Assembly (NCBI GenBank): GCA_025642075.2
Contig: JAODUO010000864.1
Span: 239,350-303,349, forward strand
Reading direction: 5' to 3'
From: Ridgeia piscesae
Taxonomy: Eukaryota > Annelida > Polychaeta > Sabellida > Siboglinidae
Length of the DNA stretch: 64,000 nucleotides
The notes below the pieces were generated by a model. The model ran no database searches. It was not told where the DNA came from and was given only the letters and a program-made list of their open reading frames with translations. How positions within the stretch are numbered: position 1 is the stretch's first letter; the number at the start of each line of letters is the position of its first letter. Made by a program: the position numbers and the translations under genes. Positions 1 to 13,520 of this stretch are shown here, in pieces.

Positions 1-564
1 TCACTATTGTTATCTCAGAGCACTGATAACATCACTATTGTTATCTCAGAGCACTGCTGACATCACTATTGTTATCTCAGAGCACTGATAACATCACTAT
101 TGTTATCTCAGAGCACTGATGACATCAGTATTGTTATCTCAGAGCACTGATAACATCACTATTGTTATCTCAGAGCATTGATGACATCACTATTGTTATC
201 TCAGAGCACTGATAACATCACTATTGTTATCTCAGAGCACTGATAACATCACTATTGTTATCTCAGAGCACTGATAACATCACTATTGTTATCTCAGAGC
301 ACTGATAACATCACTATTGTTATTTCAGAGCACTGATAACATCATTATTGTTATCTCAGAGCACTGATAACATCACTATTGTTATCTCAGAGCACTGATA
401 ACATCACTATTGTTATATCAGAGCATTGATAACATCACTATTGTTATCTCAGAGCACTGATAACATCACTATTGTTATCTCAGAGCACTGATGACATCAA
501 TATTGTTATCTCAGAGCACTGATGACATCACTATTGTTATCTCAGAGCACTGATAACATCACTA
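1..564. repeat. 31-bp tandem array, about 18 copies
   Basis: The core is CACTATTGTTATCTCAGAGC followed by ACTGATAACAT. Copies differ by single substitutions such as GATGACA for GATAACA. The array is already under way at base 1, so its left end is outside the window. Confidence 0.95.
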
Positions 565-1590
565 CACAGTCTCATTGATGTATAAATCACAAGTCCGCTA
601 ATTCGTAGAGTTCACAGTTTCGTTGACTGTCCTTACCCACCCATCTCTGGGCCACAGAAAGTCACTGCTGTCTGTCATCCACGTCATCCGGTGTGACATG
701 AGACAGTGACACTGACATGTCACCTGCAGCTTGCAATATTTTGAACGTATCCCACACAACCAGCTTACACACTGAAAGGAACATTTTAACGTTGAATTTC
801 ACAATGTGATGAATGTCTCCGTCGGTCTATGTGACGATATATCAGTCTGTCTGTGTATTAAAGGGCAGTGTTTGCCTAGAGTGGAGTAGCATAGTTTATG
901 GAATTTATTGGTCTTTAGTGTCAGAGGTTTAAATTACTTGTCAAACGTTGACATTGACTCTGAGGACTGTTGGACCCTGGACATGGCTGACAGTGACAGT
1001 GACCTAGAATGTCAAACTTTGGTGATGTAGCAAACTTACAAGTGTGTTAAGGTACAGTATAAATTTAGTATTAGTTTGATATATTTTATGGTGAATATAG
1101 TGTGGTTAGTTTGTGAAAAAATTGATTTCATGGGTTGTATCATAAAATGATTCTGTGATGTGCCATGTGACCCACAATGATGTGTCTGTGACATATCATG
1201 TCAATGATCAATACATGTATATTTGTGATGTGTCATCATGTCAGGTAGTGATATATCATGTCTAGTGATGTGTCTGTGACATGTGTTAATGACGTGTTGT
1301 GTCGGTGTCGATGACACATGCCAGTGATGTGTCTGTGACATGTCATGTTGAAGACTTGTCATGTCAGTGACATTCAACAACAGTGTCATTGCGAGCTCTG
1401 CCACCATTTGTGTACTGTCCTGGCTCACTTTAATGAAATTCCACATTTAGTGGCCTACAAAGTGCTGACGTCACGCTGTTTATGACACCATATTATGATT
1501 GTGCCCATGGAACTGTCGGCTTGCAGTGTCTTGAGTGTTTATAGAGTGACTCGTCATATTTTATGACACTGCTTGGGATGTTTAATGAAA
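565..1590. other. Unique DNA with a degenerate TGTCATG-rich stretch
   Basis: No gene is recognised. From about 1140 to 1380 the sequence is a worn repeat of GTGATGTGTCTGTGACATGT-like words with a period near 25. The minus-strand open frame over this part is low-complexity and not a credible protein. Confidence 0.6.
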
Positions 1591-1734
1591 CACAAACACA
1601 CAGACACACAGACATACAGACATACAGACACACAGACACACAGACACACAGACACACAGACACACAGACACACAGACACACAGACACACAGACACACAGA
1701 CACACAGACACACAGACACACGCACGCATGCACG

Positions 1735-1770
<36 letters not shown>

Positions 1771-1776
1771 GCACAC
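1591..1776. repeat. CACAGACA array passing into CA repeats
   Basis: About 16 copies of CACAGACA are followed by CGCACGCATGCACGCACG and a (CA)n run of about 30 bases. The open frames on both strands (HTDTQ..., VCVSVCLC...) are by-products. Confidence 0.95.
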
Positions 1777-2640
1777 ATTTCGTTTCCGGTATTATATCTC
1801 TGTACATATGATGAAGACATGAACATGGTATTATCAATAAATAGCCACGTAGTAGGGTGACAAAGGACTGGGTGGTTGTGAGTGGCAAGGGTTCATGCAA
1901 TGATAATGTCATCATTAGCAATTTATGTTATGACCCATACCCATTAATATATCAACACGAGGACTCAGCTGATCAGACTCCGTCCTACAGGATAAAGGAC
2001 AAAGTTCAACTCGTACCTGTTGTGACCAGAGCAATTAATTTAGTCCTGTACAGTAACATTAGTGTTTCATTTGCGACCAGGTATGCACAATTTACAGTCC
2101 AGGGTACAGGTAGATGACAGTAGTTGACCTAGCTTCCCATGAGAGAGGCCACCTGTAATGACAGCACCTGTTGTACATGAGAGTAACACACTTACTGGAC
2201 ACAAGTTTTATATCACCTGTTGGTGATATTTTATATATAATTACACGGTACTTAGAGTAGGAAGTAAATCAAAGGTGTGTGGGCTCTTGCATGAGTAAGC
2301 AAGTTGTACCTTAGGCATCTACATGGTTATCACTACACCATATTCTGCTTCTCAATGATGTAGATTCAGTACTGTGACATTATGATCTTTTTTGGTTTCG
2401 GAACCCCTAAGAACAGTTTTGTAAGTTTGATAATAATTATGAAAATGTGTGATTTGTAACTGATGTAACATTTCACATAGTTTATTTTGGTTCTTGACAT
2501 CCTTTGCTGGGCCAGACTGTGAGACAAATCCTCCCCAGAGTGAGTGTTTGTGTCTGATTTACGGACACCTGCATGTCAAGTATGTCATGTGACATACATT
2601 GCAAGACAAGTCACGCAAGACGTTTTGAAACATGTTTTAT
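1777..2640. other. Unique AT-rich DNA, nothing recognised
   Basis: No coding, RNA or transposon signal can be supported. A short plus-strand open frame (1857-2117) has no family features or splice context. Confidence 0.5.
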
Positions 2641-3376
2641 CGTCACCCGAAACATGCATGCTGTGATTTCTGTGGTGGCTGGGGTGGGGTTTATTCATGC
2701 CCGGGAGTGAGGTGGTTATTCCAGCCATTAAGTGGAGTTTTTATCATGCCCTTAATGATAATGTTTATGCATGAACTTGCGAGAGTATTTAGTCATTCCC
2801 TTTGTGGGTGGTTTACTCACATTTTTAAGGGGGTGTTTACTCACCTTCTTGAAGGGGTGTTTACTTAATGCCCTTGAAGATGGTGTTTATATATGCTATT
2901 GATTGGGTTATTCTTTCATGCCTATGAAGGGGTTGTTTTCCCGTAGTGGAGGTTTGTGCTGATGCCCTTCATGAGATATTTATTCACGATCTTGATGGGG
3001 CGTTTACTGCCACCAGTACCCCGGGGACTACCCCCTAGTCCCCCACCATGATCAGCACACCCTTAGTAATCCTAAGTTCTCCCTAACCTCAGTTCTCACA
3101 TACTGTTGTCAGTGCCTCCTACCACCAGTAACCTTACATCCAGTTTTCATTCCCCACAGTGTGCCCCCTACTCTTTCCCCACAGTGTTCCCCCTACTCTC
3201 ACTGCCCCCTATTCTCGGTGCCTCTTACTCTCTACACTCAGTGCCTCCTATTCTCAGTACCTGTTGCTCTCAGTGCCCCTGCACTCAATGTCCCTTCTCT
3301 TGGTACCCCCTACACCAAGTGCCCCCTACTCTTAGTGCCCCTTCTCTCAGTGCCCCCTACTGTCAGAGGCCCCTCT
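2641..3376. repeat. Two degenerate arrays (GGGTGTTTACTC; CAGTGCCCCCTACTCT)
   Basis: From about 2680 to 3010 a worn unit of roughly 30 bp contains GGGGTGTTTACTCA/ATGCCCTT. From about 3110 to 3376 a pyrimidine-rich unit of 17-18 bp (CAGTGCCCCCTACTCT) is repeated about 14 times with drift. Confidence 0.7.
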
Positions 3377-4254
3377 AGTTAATGTTTTTCACCTGTCCAG
3401 CAGCACAGATTTATGTTCCTAAAACAGTTTCTCAACTGCTCAATTAAAAAAGGACATTTATCGAATATGAAGGCTTGTTTAAAAAAAACATTTGGTTTAA
3501 GAACCTTTATGTTCTCTAACAAGCAGCACCCGTTACGTCAATCAACAAATAATGACCTTGTATAACTGAGTACCTGAGGAGCTACATGTACACGGGGAAA
3601 AAAGAAAAATGTCAGACAGTCCTGAAGTTTTCATAAAAAATGTAATTAAGGATAATTAGTTGTTACTTTCCGAAAAGCATGCTTTTTTAAATGTAATTAA
3701 TCAAGACTTGTTTTTGAAGATAATCTGTTATAATTATGGATCGGCTCTTACATAATGTTTTGTTAATTATTGATAATTTCAACTTTAACCTTTGCATATA
3801 GAAATGAGGCTGTATCCGTGGGCATTGCTCCCACTGCCCATCCCCTCCCCTTCCCTTCCGAAACAGGCTCACACTGGTCTTTACTGGAATTGACGATACA
3901 TGTTGTTGACTTCCAAACCGCTGCTCAACCATGAGAAATCAATTGAATACATTTGGAAAGAAGAGTTTAGAATAATGGGCTTTGTGCTGCATGCTGCTGT
4001 GAGAAGCGACGAGCAGGCGACCGACCGGTCTGTTTGATGTACTAGGACGAGACAGAGACTTGAGGAGAGACACCTGCGACTAAATGGAGACAGACCTCCA
4101 GGGACCAGCACCACCTTGTTGGCCGACACTAGTGTCTCCACATGTGATGGTCTCACAGTGTCTGTAGACCTAGTGACAGCGTTCCATGTCCGACGCTAGT
4201 GTCTGTGTCCTAGTCGTGAATTGTGTCTACTTCCAGGGTCCCTGGTTTGCTTGC
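3377..4254. other. Unique DNA, nothing recognised
   Basis: This is mixed AT-rich sequence. Two overlapping minus-strand open frames (3687-4156) show no known domain, splice context or repeat origin; I leave them unassigned. Confidence 0.45.
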
Positions 4255-4778
4255 TATTGTCTATTTCCTTGTCCTATAATAGTGTCTATTTCCTGGTTCT
4301 CTACATTAGTGTCTAGTAGTGTCTACATATTAGTACTACAGTAGTGTCTATTTCCTGATCCTGCATTAGTGTCTATTTCCTGGTTCTACATTAGTGTCCA
4401 CTTCTTGGCCCTATATTAGTGTCTATTTCCTGGTTCTACATGAGTGCCTATTTTCTGGTCCTAAACTAGTGTTTATTTCCTGGTCCTACACTAGTGTCTA
4501 TTTCCTGGTCCTACACTAGTGTCTATTTCCTGGTCCTACACGAGTGTCTATTTCCTGGTCCTACACTAGTGTCTATTTCCTGGTCCTACACTAGTGTCTA
4601 TTTCCTGGTCCTACACGAGTGTCTATTTCCTGGTCCTACAGAGTGTCTATTTCCTGGTCCTACACTAGTGTCTATTTCCTGGTCCTATAGTAGTGTCTAT
4701 TTCCTGGTCCTATACTAGTGTCTATTTCCTGGTCCTACACGAGTGTCTATTTCCTGGTCCTACACTAGTGTCTATTTT
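4255..4778. repeat. 25-bp tandem array, left half
   Basis: The unit is GTGTCTATTTCCTGGTCCTA followed by CACTA, regular from 4465 to 4778 and diverged before. It is interrupted at 4779 by a retroposon-like block and resumes at 5156. Confidence 0.9.
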
Positions 4779-5155
4779 AAGTATTCAATGACATTTTAGA
4801 AAATTTGTTTCAAATATTTCATCTTATCTTATTTTCACACATATGTACTGACCTTTATATATGCCATCGCTTAGTATGTGATTTTGCATGTAAATAGAGA
4901 ATTAATTAGTTTTATTTATTTATTTATTTTACTCATCGTCATTAATTGTATATAATATTTAATTAACAGTTTTAATATGAATAATTTAATGTTTCTACAT
5001 TTGTTTTATCTGAAAATTTATTTTACAGTTGTATTTATTATTATTAATATTAGTTTTAACACATACTAAATACCTTTTTATTTTATTGTACAGTTTGAGC
5101 ATATTTGGATATTGCGCTTTATAAATAATAAATATTATTAATATTATTATTTATT
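4779..5155 (+). mobile_element. Retroposon 3' end inserted in a tandem array
   Basis: An AT-rich block of about 380 bp separates two halves of the same minisatellite (left 4255-4778, right from 5156). Its right end reads TTGAGCATATTTGGATATTG, then CGCTTTATAAATAATAA and ATTATT repeats. This resembles the usual 3' tail of animal LINE/SINE elements (a GCGCTATATAAAT-like motif followed by ATT repeats). Flanking bases TCTATTT/TATTT could be a target duplication, but the array's own sequence makes that ambiguous. No coding sequence is visible, so it is a short 5'-truncated copy or a SINE. Confidence 0.5.
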
Positions 5156-5540
5156 TTTTTCCTGGTTCTACATTAGTGTCTATTTCCTGGTCCTATATTA
5201 GTGCCTACTTCCTGATTCTACATGAGTGTATTTCCTGGTCCTATATTAGTGCCTACTTCCTGATTCTACATGAGTGTATTTCCTGGTCCTACATTAGTGC
5301 CTACTTCCTGATTCTTTATGAGTGTATTTCCTGGTCCTACATTAGTGCCTACTTCCTGATTCTTCATGAGTGTATTTCCTGGTCCTATATTAGTGCCTAC
5401 TTCCTGATTCTACTTGAGTGCATTTCCTGGTCCTACACGAGTGTCTATTTCCTGGTCATGCATTGCTAGTGTATACTTCCTGGTCCTTCAGTAGACTAGT
5501 GTCTATTTCCTGGTCCTGAATTAGTGTCAACTTATTGGTC
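5156..5540. repeat. 25-bp array, right half with a 48-bp higher-order period
   Basis: The same family as 4255-4778 is here arranged as a two-unit repeat of about 48 bp (TTTCCTGGTCCTA...TAGTGCCTACTTCCTGATTC), about five copies from 5215 to 5420. The doubled unit is absent on the left side of the insertion. Confidence 0.88.
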
Positions 5541-6293
5541 CTATACTAATTTCTACTGCTGATCTTAATGTCTACTTGCCAGGTTTTGCAGGTAACAGAC
5601 CAGTGTCCTAATTCCAGGTCTGCCCAGGTCTGCCCTGGTGCTAGGTCTGTGCTGGTGCCAGATATGTCCTAGTGCCATATTTGTTCTGATGCCAAGAGTG
5701 TCCTGGTGCCATGTCAGTCCTGGAGCCAAGTGTGTCCTGGTGCCAGGTGTCCCCTGTCCCTGCCACAGTTATGACTGATTCGCAGTATTGATTGGCCTGT
5801 CAGCACTTGCAAGTATTGCAAAATTAATTTCCGAAATGAACTGGTACGGCGTGCAATAAACAACGCGTTTCTTCGTGGCTGGGCTTCGGTTGTCATCGGC
5901 GTTCTTAAATTTGTTATTTATAACTTGTTGAGTTTCGTTATCCAGTTAGCTGTATGCGTTGTCATGGTTACTCGCAAAGCAAAACCGGCATATTGATTGG
6001 GTGGCTAAAATAAGTACTTGAGCAGCAGAGTTCTGAAAAGAGACCTCAAAGTCTGGTTAGTTTGAGTTATTGGGTCCTTGTTCTGGGTGTAGCCCCAGAA
6101 ACAGTAACCTCACACAGTGTCAGTTAACACTGGGACACTCAGTCAATAGAAGCTGTGATGAGAAACTGGCGGAACATTCACTGTATTGACGCGTTAAATT
6201 AATTGTTAATTGACTGGACTGCCAGTTCAGTTAACACATCACTCAGTGATCAAGGCTCACCAGACAATGATTTGTGAACGTAGTTGATTAGAT

Positions 6294-6297
<4 letters not shown>
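5541..6297. other. Unique DNA, nothing recognised
   Basis: Short loose repeats of CTGGTGCCA (5620-5750) are followed by non-repetitive DNA. No gene signal. Confidence 0.5.
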
Positions 6298-6367
<70 letters not shown>

Positions 6368-6369
6368 AT
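6298..6369. repeat. (TA)n microsatellite
   Basis: About 30 TA dinucleotides are followed by GTATGTATATA. Confidence 0.95.
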
Positions 6370-6477
6370 ATCAGGAACAAACTATCATACTTTCAATATC
6401 AATGTATTATTATTTTTAGCAAATATATTTAAGAACACTATTAATAACAATTAGAGCAAACTCACATTTTCATGCAT

Positions 6478-6680
6478 ACATGGTGATGGTAAATAGTACA
6501 TGATAATGGTAAATAGTACATGATAATGGTAAATAATACATGATAATGGTAAATAGTACATTACAATATTAACTAATACATGATAATGGTAAACAGTACA
6601 TGACAATGGTAAATAATACATGGTAATTGTAAACAATACATGATAATGGTAAATAGTACATGATACTGGTAAACAATACA
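6478..6680. repeat. 20-bp tandem array, about 10 copies
   Basis: The unit is CATGATAATGGTAAATAGTA with a few substitutions. Confidence 0.93.
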
Positions 6681-6999
6681 CCCAGTTTGAAAACAAGTTT
6701 TACTGACAATGTTGCTGAAGTGGGCCAGTGGCCAGTCCCTGAAATTGAAGCATGTCCTATTTCTCCACATACTTCCTCTTACAAACTTCATTGCTGGTTA
6801 CGTCTGGTTAAAGGAACAGTCAATTGTAAGTTTTGTAAAGGAATCTAGGTGAAATAGACATTCATTATTTATAAGTTTGAATTCAAAGCTGATGATAGAA
6901 TTCTTGACCTGAAGTAATAATTCTTACATGAGTGCAGAATTTCTACAAAGTGTTACATATATGTCAGATTTGGGCAACTCTCTGTCTCTCCTCTTGCTC

Positions 7000-9900
7000 T
7001 CTCATACATTCTTTGACAGTCTCACCTCCCAGTCTCATTCACTCTTCTATATTCATCCTGACAGTCTTCTCTCCCAGTCTGTCATTCATTCTCACTTCTA
7101 AGTTCATTCTGACAGTTTCCACTCCTGAGTCTCTCATTTACTCTCACTTGTAATTTCATTCTGACAGTCTCCGTTCTCGGTCTCTCATTCATTCTCACTT
7201 CTAAGTTCATCCTGACAGTCTCCCCTCCCAGTCTCTTATTCACGCTCACTTCTAAGTTCATCCTGACAGTCTCCCCTCCCAGTCTCTCATTCACTCTCAC
7301 TTCTAAGTTCATCATGACAGTCTCCCCTCCCAGTCTCTCATTCACGCTCACTTCTAAGTTCATCCTGACAGTCTCCCCTCCCAGTCTCTCATTCACTCTC
7401 ACTTCTAAGTTCATCATGACTGTCTCCCCTCCCAGTCTCTCATTCACTCTCACTTCTAAGTTCATCATGACTGTCTCCCCTCCCAGTCTCTCATTCATTC
7501 TCACTTCTAAGTTCATCCTGACAGTCTCCCCTCCCAGTCTCTCATTCATTCTCACTTCTAAGTTCATCCTGACAGTCTCCCCTCCCAGTCTCTCATTCAC
7601 GCTCACTTCTAAGTTCATCCTGACTGTCTCCCCTCCCAGTCTCTCATTCACTCTCACTTCTAAGTTCATCATGACTGTCTCCCCTCCCAGTCTCTCATTC
7701 ACGCTCACTTCTAAGTTCATCCTGACAGTCTCCCCTCCCAGTCTCTCATTCACTCTCACTTCTAAGTTCATCATGACTGTCTCCCCTCCCAGTCTCTCAT
7801 TCACTCTCACTTCTAAGTTCATCCTGACAGTCTCCCTCCCAGTCTCTCATTCACTCTCACTTCTAAGTTCATCATGACTGTCTCCCCTCCCAGTCTCTCA
7901 TTCACTCTCACTTCTAAGTTCATCCTGACAGTCTCCCCTCCCAGTCTCTCATTCACTCTCACTTCTAAGTTCACCCTGACAGTCTTCCCTCCCAGTCTCT
8001 CGTTCACTCTCACTTCTAAGTTCACCCTGACAGTCTCCCCTCCCATCCTCTCATTCACTCTGACTTCTAAGTTCACCCTGACAGTCTTCGCTCCCAGTCT
8101 CTCATTCACTCTCACTTCTAAGTTCACCCTGACAGTCTTCGCTCCCAGTTTCTCATTCACTCTCCCTTCTAAGTTCATTTTGACTGTCTCCCGTCTCGGT
8201 CTCTCATTCACTCTCACTTCTAAGTTCACCCTGACAGTCTTCGCTCCCAGTTTCTCATTCACTCTCCCTTCTAAGTTCATTTTGACTGTCTCCCGTCTCG
8301 GTCTCTCATTCACTCTCACTTCTAAGTTCACCCTGACAGTCTCCGCTCCCAGTCTCTCATTCACTCTCACTTCTAAGTTCATTCAGACAGTCTTCCCTCC
8401 CAGTCTCTCATTCACTCTCACTTCTAAGTTCAATCTGACAGTCTTCCCTCCCAGTCTCTCATTCACTCTCACTTCTAAGTTCATTCTGATAGTCTCCCCT
8501 CCCAGTCTCTCATTCACTCTCACTTCTAAGTTCATCCTGACAGTCTCCCCTCCCAGTCTCTCATTCACTCTCACTTCTAAGTTCATCCTGACAGTCTCCC
8601 CTCCCAGTCTCTCATTCACTCTCACTTCTAAGTTCATTCTGATAGTCTCCCCTCCCAGTCTCTCATTCACTCTCACTTCTAAGTTCATCCTGACAGTCTC
8701 CCCTCCCAGTCTCTCATTCACCTCACTTCTAAGTTCATCCTGACAGTCTCTCCTCCCAGTCTCTCATTCACTCTCACTTCTAAGTTCATCCTGACAGTCT
8801 CTCCTCCCAGTCTCTCATTCACTCTCACTTCTAAGTTCACTCTGACAGTCTCCCCTCCCAGTCTCTCATTCACTCTCACTTCTAAGTTCATTCAGACAGT
8901 CTTCCCTCCCAGTCTCTCATTCACTCTCACTTCTAAGTTCATCCTGACAGTTTCCCCTCCCAGTCTCTCATTCACTCTCACTTCTAAGTTCATTCTGATA
9001 GTCTCCCCTCCCAGTCTCTCATTCACTCTCACTTCTAAGTTCATCCTGACAGTCTCCCCTCCCAGTCTCTCATTCACTCTCACTTCTAAGTTCACTCTGA
9101 CAGTCTCCCCTCCCAGTCTCTCATTCACTCTCACTTCTAAGTTCATTCAGACAGTCTTCCCTCCCAGTCTCTCATTCACTCTCACTTCTAAGTTCATCCT
9201 GACAGTCTCCCCTCCCAGTCTCTCATTCACTCTCACTTCTAAGTTCATTCTGATAGTCTCCCCTCCCAGTCTCTCATTCACTCTCACTTCTAAGTTCATC
9301 CTGACAGTCTCCCTCCCAGTCTCTCATTCACTCTCACTTCTAAGTTCATTTTGATAGTCTCCCCTCCCAGTCTCTCATTCACTCTCACTTCTAAGTTCAT
9401 CCTGACAGTCTCCCCTCCCAGTCTCTCATTCACTCTCACTTCTAAGTTCACTCTGACAGTCTCCCCTCCCAGTCTCTCATTCACTCTCACTTCTAAGTTC
9501 ATTCAGACAGTCTTCCCTCCCAGTCTCTCATTCACTCTCACTTCTAAGTTCATCCTGACAGTCTCCCCTCCCAGTCTCTCATTCACTCTCACTTCTAAGT
9601 TCATCCTGACAGTCTCCCTCCCAGTCTCTCATTCACTCTCACTTCTAAGTTCATTCTGATAGTCTCCCCTCCCAGTCTCTCATTCACTCTCACTTCTAAG
9701 TTCATCCTGACAGTCTCCCCTCCCAGTCTCTCATTCACTCTCACTTCTAAGTTCATCCTGACAGTCTCTCCTCCCAGTCTCTCATTCACTCTCACTTCTA
9801 AGTTCATCCTGACAGTCTCTCCTCCCAGTCTCTCATTCACTCTCACTTCTAAGTTCACTCTGACAGTCTCCCCTCCCAGTCTCTCATTCACTCTCACTTC

Positions 9901-10660
9901 TAAGTTCATTCTGATAGTCTCCCCTCCCAGTCTCTCATTCACTCTCACTTCTAAGTTCATCCTGACAGTCTCCCCTCCCAGTCTCTCATTCACTCTCACT
10001 TCTAAGTTCATCCTGACAGTCTCTCCTCCCAGTCTCTCATTCACTCTCACTTCTAAGTTCATCCTGACAGTCTCTCCTCCCAGTCTCTCATTCACTCTCA
10101 CTTCTAAGTTCACTCTGACAGTCTCCCCTCCCAGTCTCTCATTCACTCTCACTTCTAAGTTCATTCAGACAGTCTTCCCTCCCAGTCTCTCATTCACTCT
10201 CACTTCTAAGTTCATCCTGACAGTCTCCCCTCCCAGTCTCTCATTCACTCTCACTTCTAAGTTCATTCTGATAGTCTCCCCTCCCAGTCTCTCATTCACT
10301 CTCACTTCTAAGTTCATCCTGACAGTCTCCCCTCCCAGTCTCTCATTCACTCTCACTTCTAAGTTCATCCTGACAGTCTCTCCTCCCAGTCTCTCATTCA
10401 CTCTCACTTCTAAGTTCACTCTGACAGTCTCCCCTCCCAGTCTCTCATTCACTCTCACTTCTAAGTTCATTCAGACAGTCTTCCCTCCCAGTCTCTCATT
10501 CACTCTCACTTCTAAGTTCACTCTGACAGTCTTCCCTCCCAGTCTCTCATTCACTCTTACTTCTAAGTTCATTCTGACAGTCTCCCCTCCCACTCTCGCT
10601 CAGTCTCTCATCCACTCTCACTTCTAAGTTCATCCTTACAGTCTCCCCTCCCAGTCTTAC
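7000..10660. repeat. 51-bp VNTR, about 70 copies, with higher-order structure
   Basis: The unit contains TCTCATTCACTCTCACTTCT, then AAGTTCATCCTGACAGTC, then TCCCCTCCCAG. Because 51 is a multiple of three and the unit lacks stops in several frames, long open frames appear on both strands (17-residue periods). No start context, splice border or homology supports translation. From about 8380 the units fall into recurrent types in a repeated order (see findings). A few units lack one or two bases (for example near 7835, 9310 and 9612). Confidence 0.97.
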
Positions 10661-12178
10661 TCAGTTATTTGTGTCGGTGTGAGGGAGCTATTTACGTCAA
10701 TCATCCCACATGGCGCGACAGTTCAAGTGTGGTTTAGTCTGTGCCAGTTGGCATCAGGCGCGTCGATCCGACACATCGGGCCGGCATCACTGATGCCGAC
10801 AGCGTGGAACTGGGGAATAATGATCAATCGCACTTTGCACGCGCACGCAACGCGACTGTGTACGATTATCTCGATGTGATGGTTGAGTTCATTGGGTCGT
10901 GTCCGTTTCTTGTTCGGTCCTGTTCAATCGTGCTCAGTGGTGCGGCGAGGGGCAGCTCTGCAGATTACCGCGGGCAGCTGGCTGCAGCAAACCACCCGCT
11001 AGAGACTTCTCGTGCTATTTTAGGTTAAATATTCCACAGCCAGTCCAGCTTCTTTGAGGTATTATAAATAAATTACACAGCTGTGGGCGCCCACAGCCTA
11101 CTCTGAAATGCGAAAAATTCCTATGCGGTCTGCAAAGTTTAAGGTCACTCAGACCTGCATAGGTAAACTTCGACTCACGCATGCATTCCTTGTCATTAAT
11201 TGAAAAGTGTATTTTTGGCGGTGATGATGTTATACGCATATTGCATGTGCTAACATTAGCTTAAGTACGGCTATTTGTGGTCTCTGTCTGCGTCATCAGT
11301 TTGGTACTTAGACAGAATAGATGAAGATACTACATTGGGGACTTTTGTAACAAGACATAGTGAAAAGTTGTTAGTTTCACTGCACAGTTTTCACAGGTTG
11401 GTCTGAAATAATGCACAGAATGTATTTGTCATAGGTGGAAGCCTTTTGCGTTTATGTTATCTTTTCGTTTTAAAGAGAGATTATTTTACGTAACAGGCTC
11501 TCCATGTCGACTGCTTTTTGGCGGTTGTAATATTATTATGATGTAATGCATTGTGCATTGGCACAGCGAGTACTTAAAAGGCCAATCTGCATAAAGTGCT
11601 AAAAGACATATTAATAAGAATAAAAAACGAACAGGTCAGTGCGAGCGATGCTTGCGCCCGCATACATGAATGGTAATCGGTGAATAAATCACTTGCGAAC
11701 GTCATCACTTAACATTGATTGCTATTTCTCTGAGCTGCCGAATCATTGACTGAGGGAAACTGTTCTCTCAGTCAGTGCATGCAGCAGGAAGTCTCCGCAT
11801 TGACGAAACAACATTAAAAATTACTTTCAGCCAAATTCCTGTGCGTTGCTTGCATGCTAAGATTTGATCTGAGATTCTCCTTGTGTAGATGAAGCAGTGC
11901 TTTTAGCCATTTGTGTGGGCTGGTGAAAGGAGGCCACTCAAGCGTGACCCACATTAGTAGAAAGAGTCCTTTCATATTGCCAGTACATGTACATGACATT
12001 TACCTATTCACAAGGCGACTACTGTTTACTGTTCAGTCGTAATCCGTCATGCAAGAGTATTTCCCAACGTACGTGAGCTGGTATAACTTCCTTCAGCAAC
12101 AACTTTCATTTTGGTGACTGACACATACACATTCATAAATCATATTTACTGTAAATTTATATTATATTATATGAATGT
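10661..12178. other. Unique DNA, nothing recognised
   Basis: This stretch is relatively GC-rich from 10680 to 11030 (GGCGCGACAG, GGGCCGGCATC, CGCGCACGCAACGCG) and AT-rich after that. Small open frames here have no recognisable domain. A promoter or CpG island is conceivable for the GC-rich part, but nothing else supports it. Confidence 0.4.
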
Positions 12179-13116
<938 letters not shown>

Positions 13117-13520
13117 AACATATCTAGGCATCTTTACTGTATCTAGGCACCTTTCTCATAATATCTAGGCATCTTACAGTATCTAGGCACCTTTCTCATA
13201 ATATCTAGGCATTTTACAGTATCTAGGCACCTTTCTCATAATATCTAGGCATCTTACAGTATCTAGGCACCTTTCTCATAATATCTAGGCATCTTACAGT
13301 ATCTAGGCACTTTTCTAACAATATTTAGGGGTCTTTCTCACACTATGTCCTGGTTGGCATTTTACTCTTAATACCAAGACCTCTTTCTTGTGATACATTT
13401 TTGTTACAGTTTCCTGCTTTCTTGGAATATGTATGCATCTTTCTCGGAATATCCAGGCGTTATTCTCAGAATATCCAGGCATCATTCTCGGAATATCCAG
13501 GCATCATTCTAATAATATCT
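13117..13520. repeat. 40-bp array and a 22-bp array
   Basis: ATCTAGGCATCTTACAGTAT followed by CTAGGCACCTTTCTCATA repeats about five times to 13330. After about 100 bp, the related AATATCCAGGCATCATTCTC repeats about three times (13436-13520). The shared ATCTAGGCAT/ATCCAGGCAT suggests common origin. Confidence 0.88.

Noticed and set aside
1..564. CRISPR-like look of regular 31-bp repeats
   Set aside because: There are no unique spacers between repeats, no cas genes, and the locus is eukaryotic. The same holds for the other arrays.
7082..10470. Repetitive proteins with 17-residue units (NLEVRVNERLGGETVRM and SLSFTLTSKF types)
   Set aside because: Both strands are open because 51 is a multiple of three. 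Unit variants include frame-breaking deletions and there is no codon-position bias visible by eye.
10679..11028. GC-rich segment as a promoter or first exon of PLC beta
   Set aside because: No TATA, initiator or splice donor after a plausible N-terminal PLC beta peptide could be found.
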